Source of the DNA: a virus
Strand: one strand, 5' to 3'
DNA length: 32,872 nt
IMG/VR virus record: IMGVR_UViG_3300017773_000069
Location: 1-32,872 of that record
Shown here in pieces: positions 1-6,678 of this stretch. The notes under the pieces are model-generated. The model had not been told where the DNA came from. It saw nothing but the letters and a program-made list of their open reading frames with translations, and did not search any database. The first letter of the stretch is position 1, and each line of letters starts with the position of its first letter. The translations under genes and the position numbers were made by a program.

Positions 1-18
1 AAAATTGGAAAATATTCG

Positions 19-46
19 AGAGAGGTTGAAAAACCTCTCTTTTTTT
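19..46 (+). terminator. Rho-independent terminator
   Basis: A 9-bp perfect stem AGAGAGGTT/AACCTCTCT (19-27 with 32-40) closes a GAAA tetraloop, and an unbroken T run follows (40-46). It ends a transcript entering from upstream of the window, whose gene is not visible here. Confidence 0.9.
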
Positions 47-178
47 ATACTTATGTAAAAAAGAAACAAATGTTAGTGAATTAACACAAACAGAACTATA
101 TAATATAGAATTAGGAAAAAGCATATGAAGTGAAAAATATGCTTTTGTTATAAAAAAAATTAAATTGCGAGAGATGAA
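47..178. other. Short intergenic region with an AT-rich hairpin
   Basis: There is no convincing gene in this gap. An inverted repeat AAAAGCATAT/ATATGCTTTT (117-126 with 137-146, 10-nt loop) could be a weak terminator; its flank is T-rich on the minus strand. A TATAAT lies at 99-104 but lacks a well-spaced -35 box, so no promoter is assigned. Confidence 0.4.
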
Positions 179-358
179 ATGCATGATCGACTATCTCGTA
201 ATCAATTAGCGGAGTGGCATCATTTTGAGGAAACCGTAGACAGATGTAATGACGAATTAGATCTGATAAATGATTACTTCGATTGTCTAATTGAGTGCGA
301 TGAAGACCAAGGAACTTGTAAAAGAATTTGCAAAATTTTACTTAATACGGGGGGTTGA
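179..358 (+). CDS. Small acidic conserved cyanophage protein (59 aa)
   Basis: An open frame of 59 codons from ATG 179 to TGA 356-358. The protein is strongly acidic, rich in Asp/Glu, with four cysteines (about residues 23, 36, 40 and 47) and the segment AEWHHFEETVDRCND near the N-terminus. GAGAG lies 5 nt upstream of the start. It resembles small uncharacterised proteins that I recall from cyanophage genomes; no function can be assigned. The paired cysteines could bind a metal or form disulfides, but that is inference. Its last codons (GGT-stop) form the -35 box of the next promoter. Confidence 0.7.
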   Translation: MHDRLSRNQLAEWHHFEETVDRCNDELDLINDYFDCLIECDEDQGTCKRICKILLNTGG

Positions 359-374
359 CTACCCCTCTTTTTTT
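351..374 (+). terminator. Short hairpin plus T run nested in a promoter
   Basis: GGGGT/ACCCC (351-355 with 361-365) around the loop TGACT, followed by CTC and a seven-T run. It looks like a short intrinsic terminator for the 59-aa gene, with the stop codon in the loop. It overlaps the -35 element and spacer of the promoter at 355-383, so it may separate the two transcription units. Confidence 0.5.
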
Positions 375-383
375 GTGTAAAAT
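355..383 (+). promoter_or_regulatory. Host sigma70-type promoter
   Basis: TTGACT (355-360), exactly 17 nt, then TAAAAT (378-383). The transcription start should fall near 390, so the ATG at 406 is the first usable start. The -35 box overlaps the TGA stop of the preceding gene. It probably serves the small acidic gene and thyX. Confidence 0.75.
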
Positions 384-405
384 GGACAAATGCTATTCTA
401 TTTTT

Positions 406-591
406 ATGGAGAAGGAAAGACTTAAACTGATAGTTAGAAATTTAGAACTATTGGTTGACTCTCTTAAAGCAGAAGTTTATTCTGATACTGATGCATATAT
501 TGATAAGAGAGAAAATTTTGACGATCCTCCAGAATCTAAATATGGAGATTATGATGAAATTTTTAATGATGATGACGGTTACCCAGACTAA
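406..591 (+). CDS. Small acidic conserved protein (61 aa)
   Basis: Start placed at ATG 406. The in-frame ATG at 382 overlaps the -10 box, and a TTG at 355 lies in the -35 box, so neither would be on the transcript. The N-terminal half (EKERLKLIVRNLELLVDSLK) is predicted to be an amphipathic helix; the C-terminal half is very acidic and Tyr/Asp-rich, ending in DDDGYPD. There is no membrane segment. It is the first gene after the promoter at 355-383 and is followed after 6 nt by thyX. No known function; a small regulatory or binding protein is possible but unsupported. Confidence 0.65.
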   Translation: MEKERLKLIVRNLELLVDSLKAEVYSDTDAYIDKRENFDDPPESKYGDYDEIFNDDDGYPD

Positions 592-597
592 GGACTT

Positions 598-1236
598 ATG
601 ACAGTAAAACTTATTAGTATCACTCCTGATGCAGAGAAAATGATGGCATATGTTGCTCGTGTGAGCAACCCTTCAAATCAGGATAATGAAAAGTATTCTG
701 GTCTTCTGAAGTATTGCATCAAGCACAATCACTGGAGTGTGTTTGAACAAAGTTTCATGACTCTGGAGATTGAAACTACAAGAGCAATCGCAGCTCAAAT
801 ACTACGCCATAGGAGTTTCACATATCAAGAGTTTTCCCAACGGTATGCTGATTCGTCTTTGCTAGGGTTTGACAAGATTCCTCTGCCTGAGATGCGTCGT
901 CAAGACACCAAGAATCGTCAAAACTCTATTGATGATCTTGATCCGTTTGTGGTTCAGAATTTAGAATTACAAATGCAAACTCTGTTTGATTCTGCCATGG
1001 CATTGTATCAGCAGATGTTGGATCGAGGAGTGGCAAAGGAATGTGCCAGAAATGTGCTTCCTCTCTGCACTCCTACTAAAATCTATATGACAGGATCGTG
1101 TCGCTCATGGATTCATTATATCAATCTGAGGTCTGCAAACGGCACTCAGAAGGAGCACATGGACGTTGCACTGGCATGTAAGGAAGTGTTCAAAGAGCAG
1201 TTCCCGTCTGTTTCAGAGGCACTGGAGTGGATCTAA
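598..1236 (+). CDS. thyX: Flavin-dependent thymidylate synthase ThyX
   Basis: Converts dUMP to dTMP using methylene-tetrahydrofolate, FAD and NADPH, supplying thymidine nucleotides for phage DNA synthesis. The ThyX signature is clear: RHRSFTYQEFSQRY at residues 70-83, matching the family pattern RHR-x5-6-S-x-R-Y that binds FAD and dUMP. It also has NHWSVFEQ (about 44-51) and the C-terminal substrate-binding region with the LRSANGTQ stretch. At 212 aa it is near the family's usual size. AAGGA at 590-594 is a short-spaced ribosome binding site. Base composition is richer in G+C and C-ending codons than the tail genes. A late-type promoter motif overlaps its stop codon. ThyX in place of T4 Td is usual in marine cyanophages. 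Confidence 0.95.
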   Translation: MTVKLISITPDAEKMMAYVARVSNPSNQDNEKYSGLLKYCIKHNHWSVFEQSFMTLEIETTRAIAAQILRHRSFTYQEFSQRYADSSLLGFDKIPLPEMRRQDTKNRQNSIDDLDPFVVQNLELQMQTLFDSAMALYQQMLDRGVAKECARNVLPLCTPTKIYMTGSCRSWIHYINLRSANGTQKEHMDVALACKEVFKEQFPSVSEALEWI

Positions 1237-1240
1237 ATAC
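1233..1240 (+). promoter_or_regulatory. T4-type late promoter motif CTAAATAC
   Basis: CTAAATAC overlaps the thyX stop (TAA 1234-1236) and lies 20 nt before the next ATG. It is related to the T4 late consensus TATAAATA and identical to the motif at 7486-7493. It probably drives the small protein and phoH late in infection. Confidence 0.55.
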
Positions 1241-1260
1241 GTTATATTGAATTCATAGCA

Positions 1261-1506
1261 ATGGCAACATACCCTGTAAAACATAAAGAGACTGGTGAAA
1301 CGAAAGATGTTGTAATGAGCATTCATGACTGGGATCAGTGGAGAGAAGACAATCCTGAATGGGAAAGATACTATACTCCTGAAAACTCACCATCTTTTGG
1401 CGAAGTTGGTGAATGGAAGGATAAACTTCGCAAGAAAAATCCTGGTTGGAATGATGTATTATCAAAAGTGAAAAAAATGCCCGGTTCAAATATAAACAAG
1501 ATTTAG
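1261..1506 (+). CDS. Small conserved protein upstream of phoH (81 aa)
   Basis: An 81-aa protein starting MATYPVKHKETGE, with MSIHDWDQWREDNPEWERYY in the middle and a basic Lys-rich C-terminal third (KDKLRKKNPGWNDVLSKVKK). The arrangement resembles small proteins seen beside phoH in T4-like cyanophages, some of them loosely annotated FmdB-like. There are no cysteines, so a zinc ribbon is not possible in this copy. It lies 1 nt before phoH (stop 1504-1506, next ATG 1508), so the two are likely co-translated. Function unknown. Confidence 0.75.
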   Translation: MATYPVKHKETGETKDVVMSIHDWDQWREDNPEWERYYTPENSPSFGEVGEWKDKLRKKNPGWNDVLSKVKKMPGSNINKI

Positions 1507-1507
1507 T

Positions 1508-2269
1508 ATGGCAAGAAGAAAAAGAAGTTCATCTGCAGAGCAACCCATTGGAGTTGGTCTTACTGCAAAACAGATGAAGCGTAAAAAACCATTGAGTCAA
1601 GAATATCTTGTAGATATTGAACCACTTTCTGATAATCAAAAAAGACTTTTTGATTCGTATAAAGATGGGAAGCACATTGTCGCCTATGGATGTGCCGGAA
1701 CAGGTAAAACTTTTATTACTCTGTATAATGCACTAATGGATGTTCTTTCCGAGAACACCCCATATGAAAGAATCTACCTTGTACGTTCTCTTGTGGCAAC
1801 TAGAGAAATTGGATTTCTCCCTGGTGACCATGAGGATAAGGCAGACATTTATCAGATTCCTTATAAGAATATGGTAAAGTACATGTTCCAGATGCCTAGT
1901 GATGCAGACTTTGAAATGCTTTATGGTAATCTCAAATCGCAAGATACAATTAAGTTCTGGAGCACATCATTTCTTCGTGGAACAACACTTGATAATTCTA
2001 TTGTCATAGTTGATGAATTTCAGAATCTCAATTTTCATGAATTAGATTCCATTATCACTCGTGTCGGTGAAAATACCAAAATTTGTTTCTGTGGAGATGC
2101 ACGTCAGTCTGATTTAACAAAATCAAATGACAGAAATGGTATTGTTGACTTCATGAACATCTTGAGAAAAATGGAATCTTTTGATATAATAGAGTTTGGT
2201 GTCGATGATATTGTTCGATCTGGATTAGTCAAAGAATACATCATAGCAAAAATGGAAGCAGGTTTTTAA
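1508..2269 (+). CDS. phoH: PhoH-like P-loop ATPase
   Basis: Member of the PhoH family of predicted ATPases, related to the core of superfamily 1 helicases. Walker A GCAGTGKT is at residues 61-68, Walker B VIVDE at 166-170, the sensor-type GDARQSD at 196-202, and the conserved arginine segment DIVRSGLVKEYI near 234-245. The first 35 residues are basic and Lys/Arg-rich. At 253 aa it is a typical single-domain phage form. PhoH is common in marine phages and belongs to the phosphate-starvation regulon in some hosts, but its phage role is unresolved (RNA or phosphate metabolism proposed). It shares one base with the next gene (TAATG). Confidence 0.93.
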   Translation: MARRKRSSSAEQPIGVGLTAKQMKRKKPLSQEYLVDIEPLSDNQKRLFDSYKDGKHIVAYGCAGTGKTFITLYNALMDVLSENTPYERIYLVRSLVATREIGFLPGDHEDKADIYQIPYKNMVKYMFQMPSDADFEMLYGNLKSQDTIKFWSTSFLRGTTLDNSIVIVDEFQNLNFHELDSIITRVGENTKICFCGDARQSDLTKSNDRNGIVDFMNILRKMESFDIIEFGVDDIVRSGLVKEYIIAKMEAGF

Positions 2270-2949
2270 TGTTTAATCATGTTGATATTGGTCTCCCACA
2301 ACTTGAAAGGGAGACTATTGATGGGGTAAGGTATTACTCTGTGCCTGATGAAGAAGAACTCCTCCGACTGGTCTCCATCACTTCGGTGACCAGTCATTTT
2401 AATAAGGAGATTTTTGTCAAGTGGCGTAAAAAAGTTGGTAATGAGGAAGCAGATCGTATCACGAAAAAGGCAACAAGTCGTGGTACGGACATGCACACTC
2501 TTACTGAACATTTCCTAAAAAATGAAGATCTTCCGACTGTTCAACCTATTTCTGATTTTCTCTTTAAGATTTCAAAAACAGACTTAAACAAGATTGACAA
2601 TATTCATGCTTTGGAAAGTTCCCTATATAGTAAACAACTTGGTATTGCCGGAACGGTTGATTGTATTGCCGAATATGAAGGCGAACTAGCAATAATTGAT
2701 TTCAAAACATCCAAGAAACCGAAACCACGAGAGTGGATCGATAACTATTTTGTACAGTGCATGGCATATGGTTGTATGCTGTACGAACTGACAGGAATTT
2801 CTGTCAAAAAACTTGTAATTATTATGGCCTGCGAAAATGGAGAATGCGTCGTCTATGAAGAACGAGACAAATCAAAGTACATCAAACTTCTTACCCAATA
2901 CATTAGAAAGTTTGTTGCAGATAAACTGGAACTCTATGGAACCAAATAA
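2269..2949 (+). CDS. PD-(D/E)XK exonuclease, RecB/Cas4-like
   Basis: A nuclease of the PD-(D/E)XK superfamily as found in many T4-like cyanophages. Visible elements: MHTLTEHFL around 75-83, ESSLYS near 116-121, GTVDCIAEY with Asp131, IIDFKTSKK with Asp144 and Lys146, and the QCMAYG motif (Gln163, Tyr167) typical of RecB/Cas4-type nucleases. It likely acts on DNA ends during recombination, replication or host DNA breakdown. This role is inferred from family and from its neighbours gp33-gp59-gp32. It starts at the overlapping TAATG after phoH and overlaps gp33 by 14 nt. Confidence 0.85.
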   Translation: MFNHVDIGLPQLERETIDGVRYYSVPDEEELLRLVSITSVTSHFNKEIFVKWRKKVGNEEADRITKKATSRGTDMHTLTEHFLKNEDLPTVQPISDFLFKISKTDLNKIDNIHALESSLYSKQLGIAGTVDCIAEYEGELAIIDFKTSKKPKPREWIDNYFVQCMAYGCMLYELTGISVKKLVIIMACENGECVVYEERDKSKYIKLLTQYIRKFVADKLELYGTK

Positions 2950-3196
2950 GGAACTAGAAAAAGCAATCGAAAAGAAATTTTTAACTCCATCAAAATTTGC
3001 TCAAGAAATTGAGTCTATTGTTGCCACAGAAAAACTCAACTATATTGATGCAATAATATACTATTGTGAAATTAATGAACTTGAGATAGAATCTGTGACA
3101 AAGTTAGTGTCAAAACCACTGAAAGAAAAACTAAAGTGGGATGCGACTCAACTTAATTTTATGAAAAAAACTTCAAGAGCAAAACTTCCTTTATGA
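2936..3196 (+). CDS. 33: gp33-like late-transcription coactivator
   Basis: An 86-aa helical protein with the pattern of cyanophage gp33: KKFLTPSKFAQEIE, LNYIDAIIYYCE and the C-terminus KKTSRAKLPL. In T4, gp33 binds the RNA polymerase flap and the sliding clamp gp45 and couples late transcription to replication. The ATG at 2936 is preferred because it aligns with the usual protein start and gives a modest 14-nt overlap with the nuclease gene. The longer frame from 2837 would lie inside that gene. It overlaps gp59 by ATGA (3193-3196). The order 33-59-32 matches the T4 cluster. Confidence 0.8.
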   Translation: MEPNKELEKAIEKKFLTPSKFAQEIESIVATEKLNYIDAIIYYCEINELEIESVTKLVSKPLKEKLKWDATQLNFMKKTSRAKLPL

Positions 3197-3789
3197 CCGT
3201 GACTCCCTTTGAAACTTATCAACATTATTTGTCACTTAAAAATCACTTTACAAATCCAAAATATGACTTCTTTCGTTACGGTGCAAAAACACGAGCTACT
3301 GTAACATCTTTTAATAAAAGGAAAGATAAGTATTGGTTTGAAAAAACCTCCCGAAAATATTCGGATCAAGAAGTTGTTCAATTTCTTGTATCTAATTTTA
3401 TTTCTGCAGACAACCCACAAAACCTATGGATTGGAGAAATTATCAATTCTGGAGAAAGAAACTACGCCGAATGGATGAAACGACAGCAGAGTTTGAGTTA
3501 CTTGTTCAAAGAACAAATGAACGAATTGTTATCGGAAAACGAATTAGAGAGTGTCTTCAACTGTTCCAAAGGACATCCACTAATTCTAAAAAAATATTTG
3601 GCAGGAGACGTGAGTATTGAAAATGTAGTTATCTGTGAAAAGATTTTTTCTTTTCGTGAAAAATTTGATAAAAAACTGGATGACCCCGTGTGGGAAACCG
3701 TCAGTCTAAAAATTAAAAAATATCTACCCTTTCTAAATATTGATGTGTTCCATTACAAAAAACTTCTAAGGAAAATTGTAAATGAGTGA
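3193..3789 (+). CDS. 59: gp59 loader of the DNA helicase
   Basis: A 198-aa basic protein matching gp59, which in T4 binds fork DNA and gp32 and loads the gp41 helicase. Diagnostic stretches are FETYQHYLSLKNHF (residues 6-19), YDFFRYGAKTRATVTSF near 24-40, RKDKYWFEK, and a C-terminal half with a conserved PLILKKYLAG. T4 gp59 is 217 aa, so length fits. It overlaps gp33 by 4 nt (ATGA) and the following gene by 8 nt, indicating tight translational coupling. Confidence 0.88.
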   Translation: MTVTPFETYQHYLSLKNHFTNPKYDFFRYGAKTRATVTSFNKRKDKYWFEKTSRKYSDQEVVQFLVSNFISADNPQNLWIGEIINSGERNYAEWMKRQQSLSYLFKEQMNELLSENELESVFNCSKGHPLILKKYLAGDVSIENVVICEKIFSFREKFDKKLDDPVWETVSLKIKKYLPFLNIDVFHYKKLLRKIVNE

Positions 3790-4114
3790 ATTTTTTAATT
3801 CTGAAATTATTCAGGAAGAATTAACTAAAATCAATAGTCTTCAAGAAGCACTGTATTCTGATGCAGCATCTTTCGGGATGATGGATACTGAAGAAAAATT
3901 GGAACATATTGATATGATGATTGAACTTCTTGAAAAACAACGAGTCATGTATGCAAGATTGTCACTTTCTGATGATCCTGCTGCCGTTGAAATGAGAGAA
4001 AACTTGAAAAAATCTGTGGTTCTGATGGGATTCCCACCAGGAACAGATATGAACGTCTTGTTCTCGACTATGGAACAAACTGTCCAATCCCTCAAGGACT
4101 ATATTGACGCCTGA
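3782..4114 (+). CDS. DUF1825-type protein shared with cyanobacteria
   Basis: A 110-aa acidic helical protein beginning MSEFFNSEIIQEELTKI, followed by a segment with LEHIDMMIELLEKQRVMYARLSLSDDP and a C-terminal GFPPGTDMNVLF part. This arrangement matches DUF1825 proteins, conserved across cyanobacteria and found in cyanophages in this position; I assign it from memory of the family. Function is unknown. Its place between gp59 and gp32 suggests expression with replication genes. Its last codons contain the -35 box of the gp32 promoter. It is good evidence for a cyanobacterial host. Confidence 0.7.
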   Translation: MSEFFNSEIIQEELTKINSLQEALYSDAASFGMMDTEEKLEHIDMMIELLEKQRVMYARLSLSDDPAAVEMRENLKKSVVLMGFPPGTDMNVLFSTMEQTVQSLKDYIDA

Positions 4115-4132
4115 GAGCAACCTTGCTATAAT
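4104..4132 (+). promoter_or_regulatory. Strong host sigma70-type promoter for gp32
   Basis: TTGACG (4104-4109), 17 nt, then TATAAT (4127-4132). The start of transcription should lie near 4139, giving a leader of about 39 nt to the gp32 ATG. The -35 box sits in the last codons of the DUF1825-type gene. Confidence 0.85.
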
Positions 4133-4160
4133 ATCTAAGTCAACCAAATTAATCTAACAA

Positions 4161-4177
4161 AATCCGAGGTAATCCGA
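4161..4177 (+). promoter_or_regulatory. gp32 ribosome binding site flanked by a direct repeat
   Basis: GAGG at 4166-4169 lies 8 nt before the gp32 ATG, the clearest Shine-Dalgarno in the window. A direct repeat AATCCGA (4161-4167 and 4171-4177) brackets it. The leader is unstructured and A-rich, the kind of sequence through which T4 gp32 represses its own translation. Whether the repeat is an operator is inference. Confidence 0.45.
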
Positions 4178-5101
4178 ATGTCTTTTGCTGATCTTAAAAA
4201 GCAATCTAAACTTGGCTCCCTGACTGCCAAACTGGTCAAGGAAGTCGAAAAGATGAACACTACCAATACAGGTGATGAACGTCTCTGGAAACTGGACGTT
4301 GACAAAAGCGGCAATGGTTATGCCGTTATCCGTTTCCTCCCTGCTCCTAACGGTGAAGATCTGCCGTTTGTGAAGCTGTACTCCCATGCCTTCCAAGGTC
4401 CTGGTGGTTGGTACATTGAGAACTCTTTAACCACTCTTGGTCAGAAGGATCCCGTGTCCGAATACAACACCATGCTGTGGAACAATGGCACAGATCTTGG
4501 AAAGGAGACTGCACGTAAGCAGAAACGTAAACTGACCTACATCAGCAACATCTATGTGGTCAAGGATCCTGCCAATCCCGAGAATGAAGGTAAGGTCTTC
4601 CTGTACAAGTATGGTAAGAAGATCTTTGACAAACTGACTGCAGCAATGCAACCTGAGTTTGAGGACGAGGAAGCAATCGATCCGTTCGACTTCTGGCAAG
4701 GTGCCAACTTCAAACTGAAGGCAAAGAACGTTGCCGGTTATCGCAACTATGACTCTTCTGAGTTTGCACGTCAAGATGCACTTCTTGATGACGATGACGC
4801 AATGGAAGCAATCTGGAAAGGTCAGTATTCTCTGCAGGAGTTTGTCGCAGCAGATCAGTTCAAGGACTATGATGCCCTGAAGAAGCGTCTGGACTATGTT
4901 CTTGGTAACAAGGGCACTCCTTCCTTCCAAGATCAGGAAACTGTCGAGGAAGAAGAGAACTTCCGTCGTGACAACCGTGGTGAAAACCTTGATGACCTAA
5001 GTGAGGGTCGTGGCAAGTCCTTTAACTCTCCCGACATCATGCCTTCAAGCACTGAAGATGATGACGATGCACTGAGTTACTTTGCTAAACTTGCCGAGTG
5101 A
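4178..5101 (+). CDS. 32: gp32 single-stranded DNA binding protein
   Basis: A 307-aa ssDNA-binding protein that coats single strands in replication, recombination and repair. N-terminal basic segment SLTAKLVKEVEK corresponds to the T4 cooperativity domain; the core carries LPFVKLYSHAFQGPGGWYIE (62-81). The C-terminus is highly acidic with EDDDDALSYFAKLAE, the protein-interaction tail that recruits gp59 and polymerase. The T4 zinc-binding His64 has an equivalent at His70, but the T4 cysteines have no counterpart: the protein has no cysteine at all. Codons are richer in G/C than in surrounding genes, as for a highly expressed gene. It has its own promoter and terminator. Confidence 0.95.
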   Translation: MSFADLKKQSKLGSLTAKLVKEVEKMNTTNTGDERLWKLDVDKSGNGYAVIRFLPAPNGEDLPFVKLYSHAFQGPGGWYIENSLTTLGQKDPVSEYNTMLWNNGTDLGKETARKQKRKLTYISNIYVVKDPANPENEGKVFLYKYGKKIFDKLTAAMQPEFEDEEAIDPFDFWQGANFKLKAKNVAGYRNYDSSEFARQDALLDDDDAMEAIWKGQYSLQEFVAADQFKDYDALKKRLDYVLGNKGTPSFQDQETVEEEENFRRDNRGENLDDLSEGRGKSFNSPDIMPSSTEDDDDALSYFAKLAE

Positions 5102-5105
5102 TATG

Positions 5106-5133
5106 AAAGGAGGGTTAATACCCTCCTTTTTTT
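5106..5133 (+). terminator. Strong intrinsic terminator after gp32
   Basis: AAAGGAGGG (5106-5114), loop TTAATA, CCCTCCTTT (5121-5129), then more Ts to 5133. It begins 4 nt after the gp32 stop. Its T run touches the stop codon of the convergent gp53 gene, so it sits exactly between the converging units. It would be weaker in the minus direction. Confidence 0.93.
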
Positions 5134-5782
5134 ATGATATTCTAGTATTTTGTGTTCTAATCAAATTCTTATTAATATATTGAGATGAATTGTCATATGC
5201 CATCTCAGTTCTCATATCATTTAAGAACTGTTGTAAGTAAGATGGTCTTAAGATATAAATGGTTTCTTTCTTTTCATTTTCTTTCATTTCATAAACATAG
5301 TTAGAAATCGTAGTTGTAACATTTAATCTTTCAATATAAGTTGCTCCATTTTTAAATCTGATAGAAAAATCTTTATCAACAATTCGACCTTTTGGTAAAA
5401 TTAAATTGCCATCAGAATTTTTAACTTCTTTTGTTTCATAGTGATGAACATTATTAATATTTTCTAGTCCATATTTACTTACAGTATATTCATACAAGTC
5501 TTTACTAGACAGTGGCCATTGATCTCTGACATTGATGATATTGGCAGAAAGTAAAACAACCCAATCTAAATCTGATTTGCCATAGATTTCTTCTGCGATT
5601 GTATCAGGTCTTGCACCCTCTCTAATTTCGTATTTGTTAAAAATAGTAAAAATATTTTGAAGATCATCTCGAATCTTCATTCTACGGAAAATATTCTTTG
5701 CCTGAACATAACTAGAACTTGATATCCTAGTGGCAAATGGTGATTCATATTCTAAGTTTGGAAGTTCTCTAAAATAACTCAT
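5132..5782 (-). CDS. 53: gp53 baseplate wedge protein
   Basis: A 216-aa protein matching T4 gp53, which completes the baseplate wedge by joining six wedges around the hub. Diagnostic parts are the start MSYFRELPNLEY, RMKIRDDLQNIFTIFNKYEI (about 34-53), RPDTIAEEIYGKSDLDWVVL and INVRDQWPLSSKDLY. The RPDxIAeexYG-LDWVVL segment is the usual small LysM-like fold of gp53. T4 gp53 is 196 aa. Its ATG shares one base with the gp48 stop (TGATG), implying coupled translation; the gene ends at the terminator shared with gp32. Confidence 0.9.
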   Translation of the reverse strand: MSYFRELPNLEYESPFATRISSSSYVQAKNIFRRMKIRDDLQNIFTIFNKYEIREGARPDTIAEEIYGKSDLDWVVLLSANIINVRDQWPLSSKDLYEYTVSKYGLENINNVHHYETKEVKNSDGNLILPKGRIVDKDFSIRFKNGATYIERLNVTTTISNYVYEMKENEKKETIYILRPSYLQQFLNDMRTEMAYDNSSQYINKNLIRTQNTRIS

Positions 5783-6657
5783 CAGAATCCTACTCCGTCT
5801 TCTTCTGTTAATTCATTATATTCTTCGGCATATACAGGGTTCAGTTCTTGGAATTGAAGTGAAAGTTGCATATGAACTGGTGTTGTATCATCATATGTCG
5901 CATAAGTTCCAGAACCGGTATAATTCACTGCCATATTCAATAATGCCATAGGTTTAAATTTATTCAAAAACTTATGATCGTTACTTCCTGTCTTATAAGC
6001 AAGTTGAAATACATCTGGAGATGCTATGAACAACCCTTCAGCTCCTACAGTTCCACTATTTTTGGCATTCATACTTCTTTTAAAAGTTCGTATAATATTT
6101 TTAATCACTCTACTTTCATTTTTATTTCTAGGTGCCAAATCAAATTGAAAGTTAAAAGATCTCAAAGTCACATTATTAAATAACAATTCCATATTTGGAT
6201 TCAATACTTGTCCGGTTTGTCTTGAAATAACTCCCTGTGCATTGACGTTTGTAAATGCTCCAACTGCCTTTGCCGCAATAAATGAATTTCTTATTGTTCC
6301 GGGTATATTCATTACATCTCCAGCGAAACTTGCTGCTTCAGTAGCAAGTCTTTTTGTTGCATCAATAATATTTCCATTGTCACCAATAACGCGTATTCCC
6401 GAACCAATAGCTCTGGCGGCAAGTCCATTCAAACTATCATCACCCCAATTAACTGCATTGCTATCCTGAATATTTTCGGGAATTGGAAGAAAAATAGTTG
6501 CAAGTGGTGTTTCTATATTTGCTGCTAAAGCATCTGAAGATGTTGGTTGCTGAAATTGTGTTATAAATCCAGGCGCCTCATACTTTACGACTTTTATCTG
6601 CAAATAGTCGGTGTCATCTGTTATCTGAGCTATTGGATATCTATATTCGTCAGCCAT
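5782..6657 (-). CDS. 48: gp48 baseplate tail-tube cap
   Basis: A 291-aa protein of the gp48 type, which in T4 sits on the baseplate hub and nucleates tail-tube polymerisation. It starts MADEYRYPIAQITDDTDYLQ, a start I recognise from cyanophage gp48 entries. A central region with ELLFNNVTLRSFNFQFDLAPR and a C-terminal MQLSLQFQELNPVYAEEY belong to the tube-like beta fold. T4 gp48 is longer (364 aa). Lies 16 nt downstream of the 125-aa gene and one-base overlapped with gp53. Confidence 0.82.
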   Translation of the reverse strand: MADEYRYPIAQITDDTDYLQIKVVKYEAPGFITQFQQPTSSDALAANIETPLATIFLPIPENIQDSNAVNWGDDSLNGLAARAIGSGIRVIGDNGNIIDATKRLATEAASFAGDVMNIPGTIRNSFIAAKAVGAFTNVNAQGVISRQTGQVLNPNMELLFNNVTLRSFNFQFDLAPRNKNESRVIKNIIRTFKRSMNAKNSGTVGAEGLFIASPDVFQLAYKTGSNDHKFLNKFKPMALLNMAVNYTGSGTYATYDDTTPVHMQLSLQFQELNPVYAEEYNELTEEDGVGF

Positions 6658-6669
6658 TATTGTTTTTAG

Positions 6670-6678
6670 CTATTTATT
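6670..6678 (-). promoter_or_regulatory. Possible late promoter motif AATAAATAG before gp48
   Basis: On the minus strand AATAAATAG overlaps the stop of the 125-aa gene (TAA 6676-6674). It is only 12 nt before the gp48 ATG, which is tight for promoter plus leader, so it may be chance. Confidence 0.25.

Noticed and set aside
99-104. TATAAT as a -10 box for the 59-aa gene
   Set aside because: Nearest -35-like hexamers are 12 or 20 nt away; in such AT-rich DNA a lone TATAAT is expected by chance.
382-405. Earlier start (ATG 382 or TTG 355) for the 61-aa gene
   Set aside because: Both lie within the promoter elements and so upstream of the likely transcript start.
2837-2935. N-terminal extension of gp33
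   Set aside because: This part lies within the nuclease gene in another frame; its composition (Asn/Ser-rich) is unlike gp33, and the ATG at 2936 gives the usual gp33 start.
4427-4930. 167-aa minus-strand frame opposite gp32
   Set aside because: Hydrophobic Cys-rich shadow of a biased coding strand; no start signals, and gp32 is certain.
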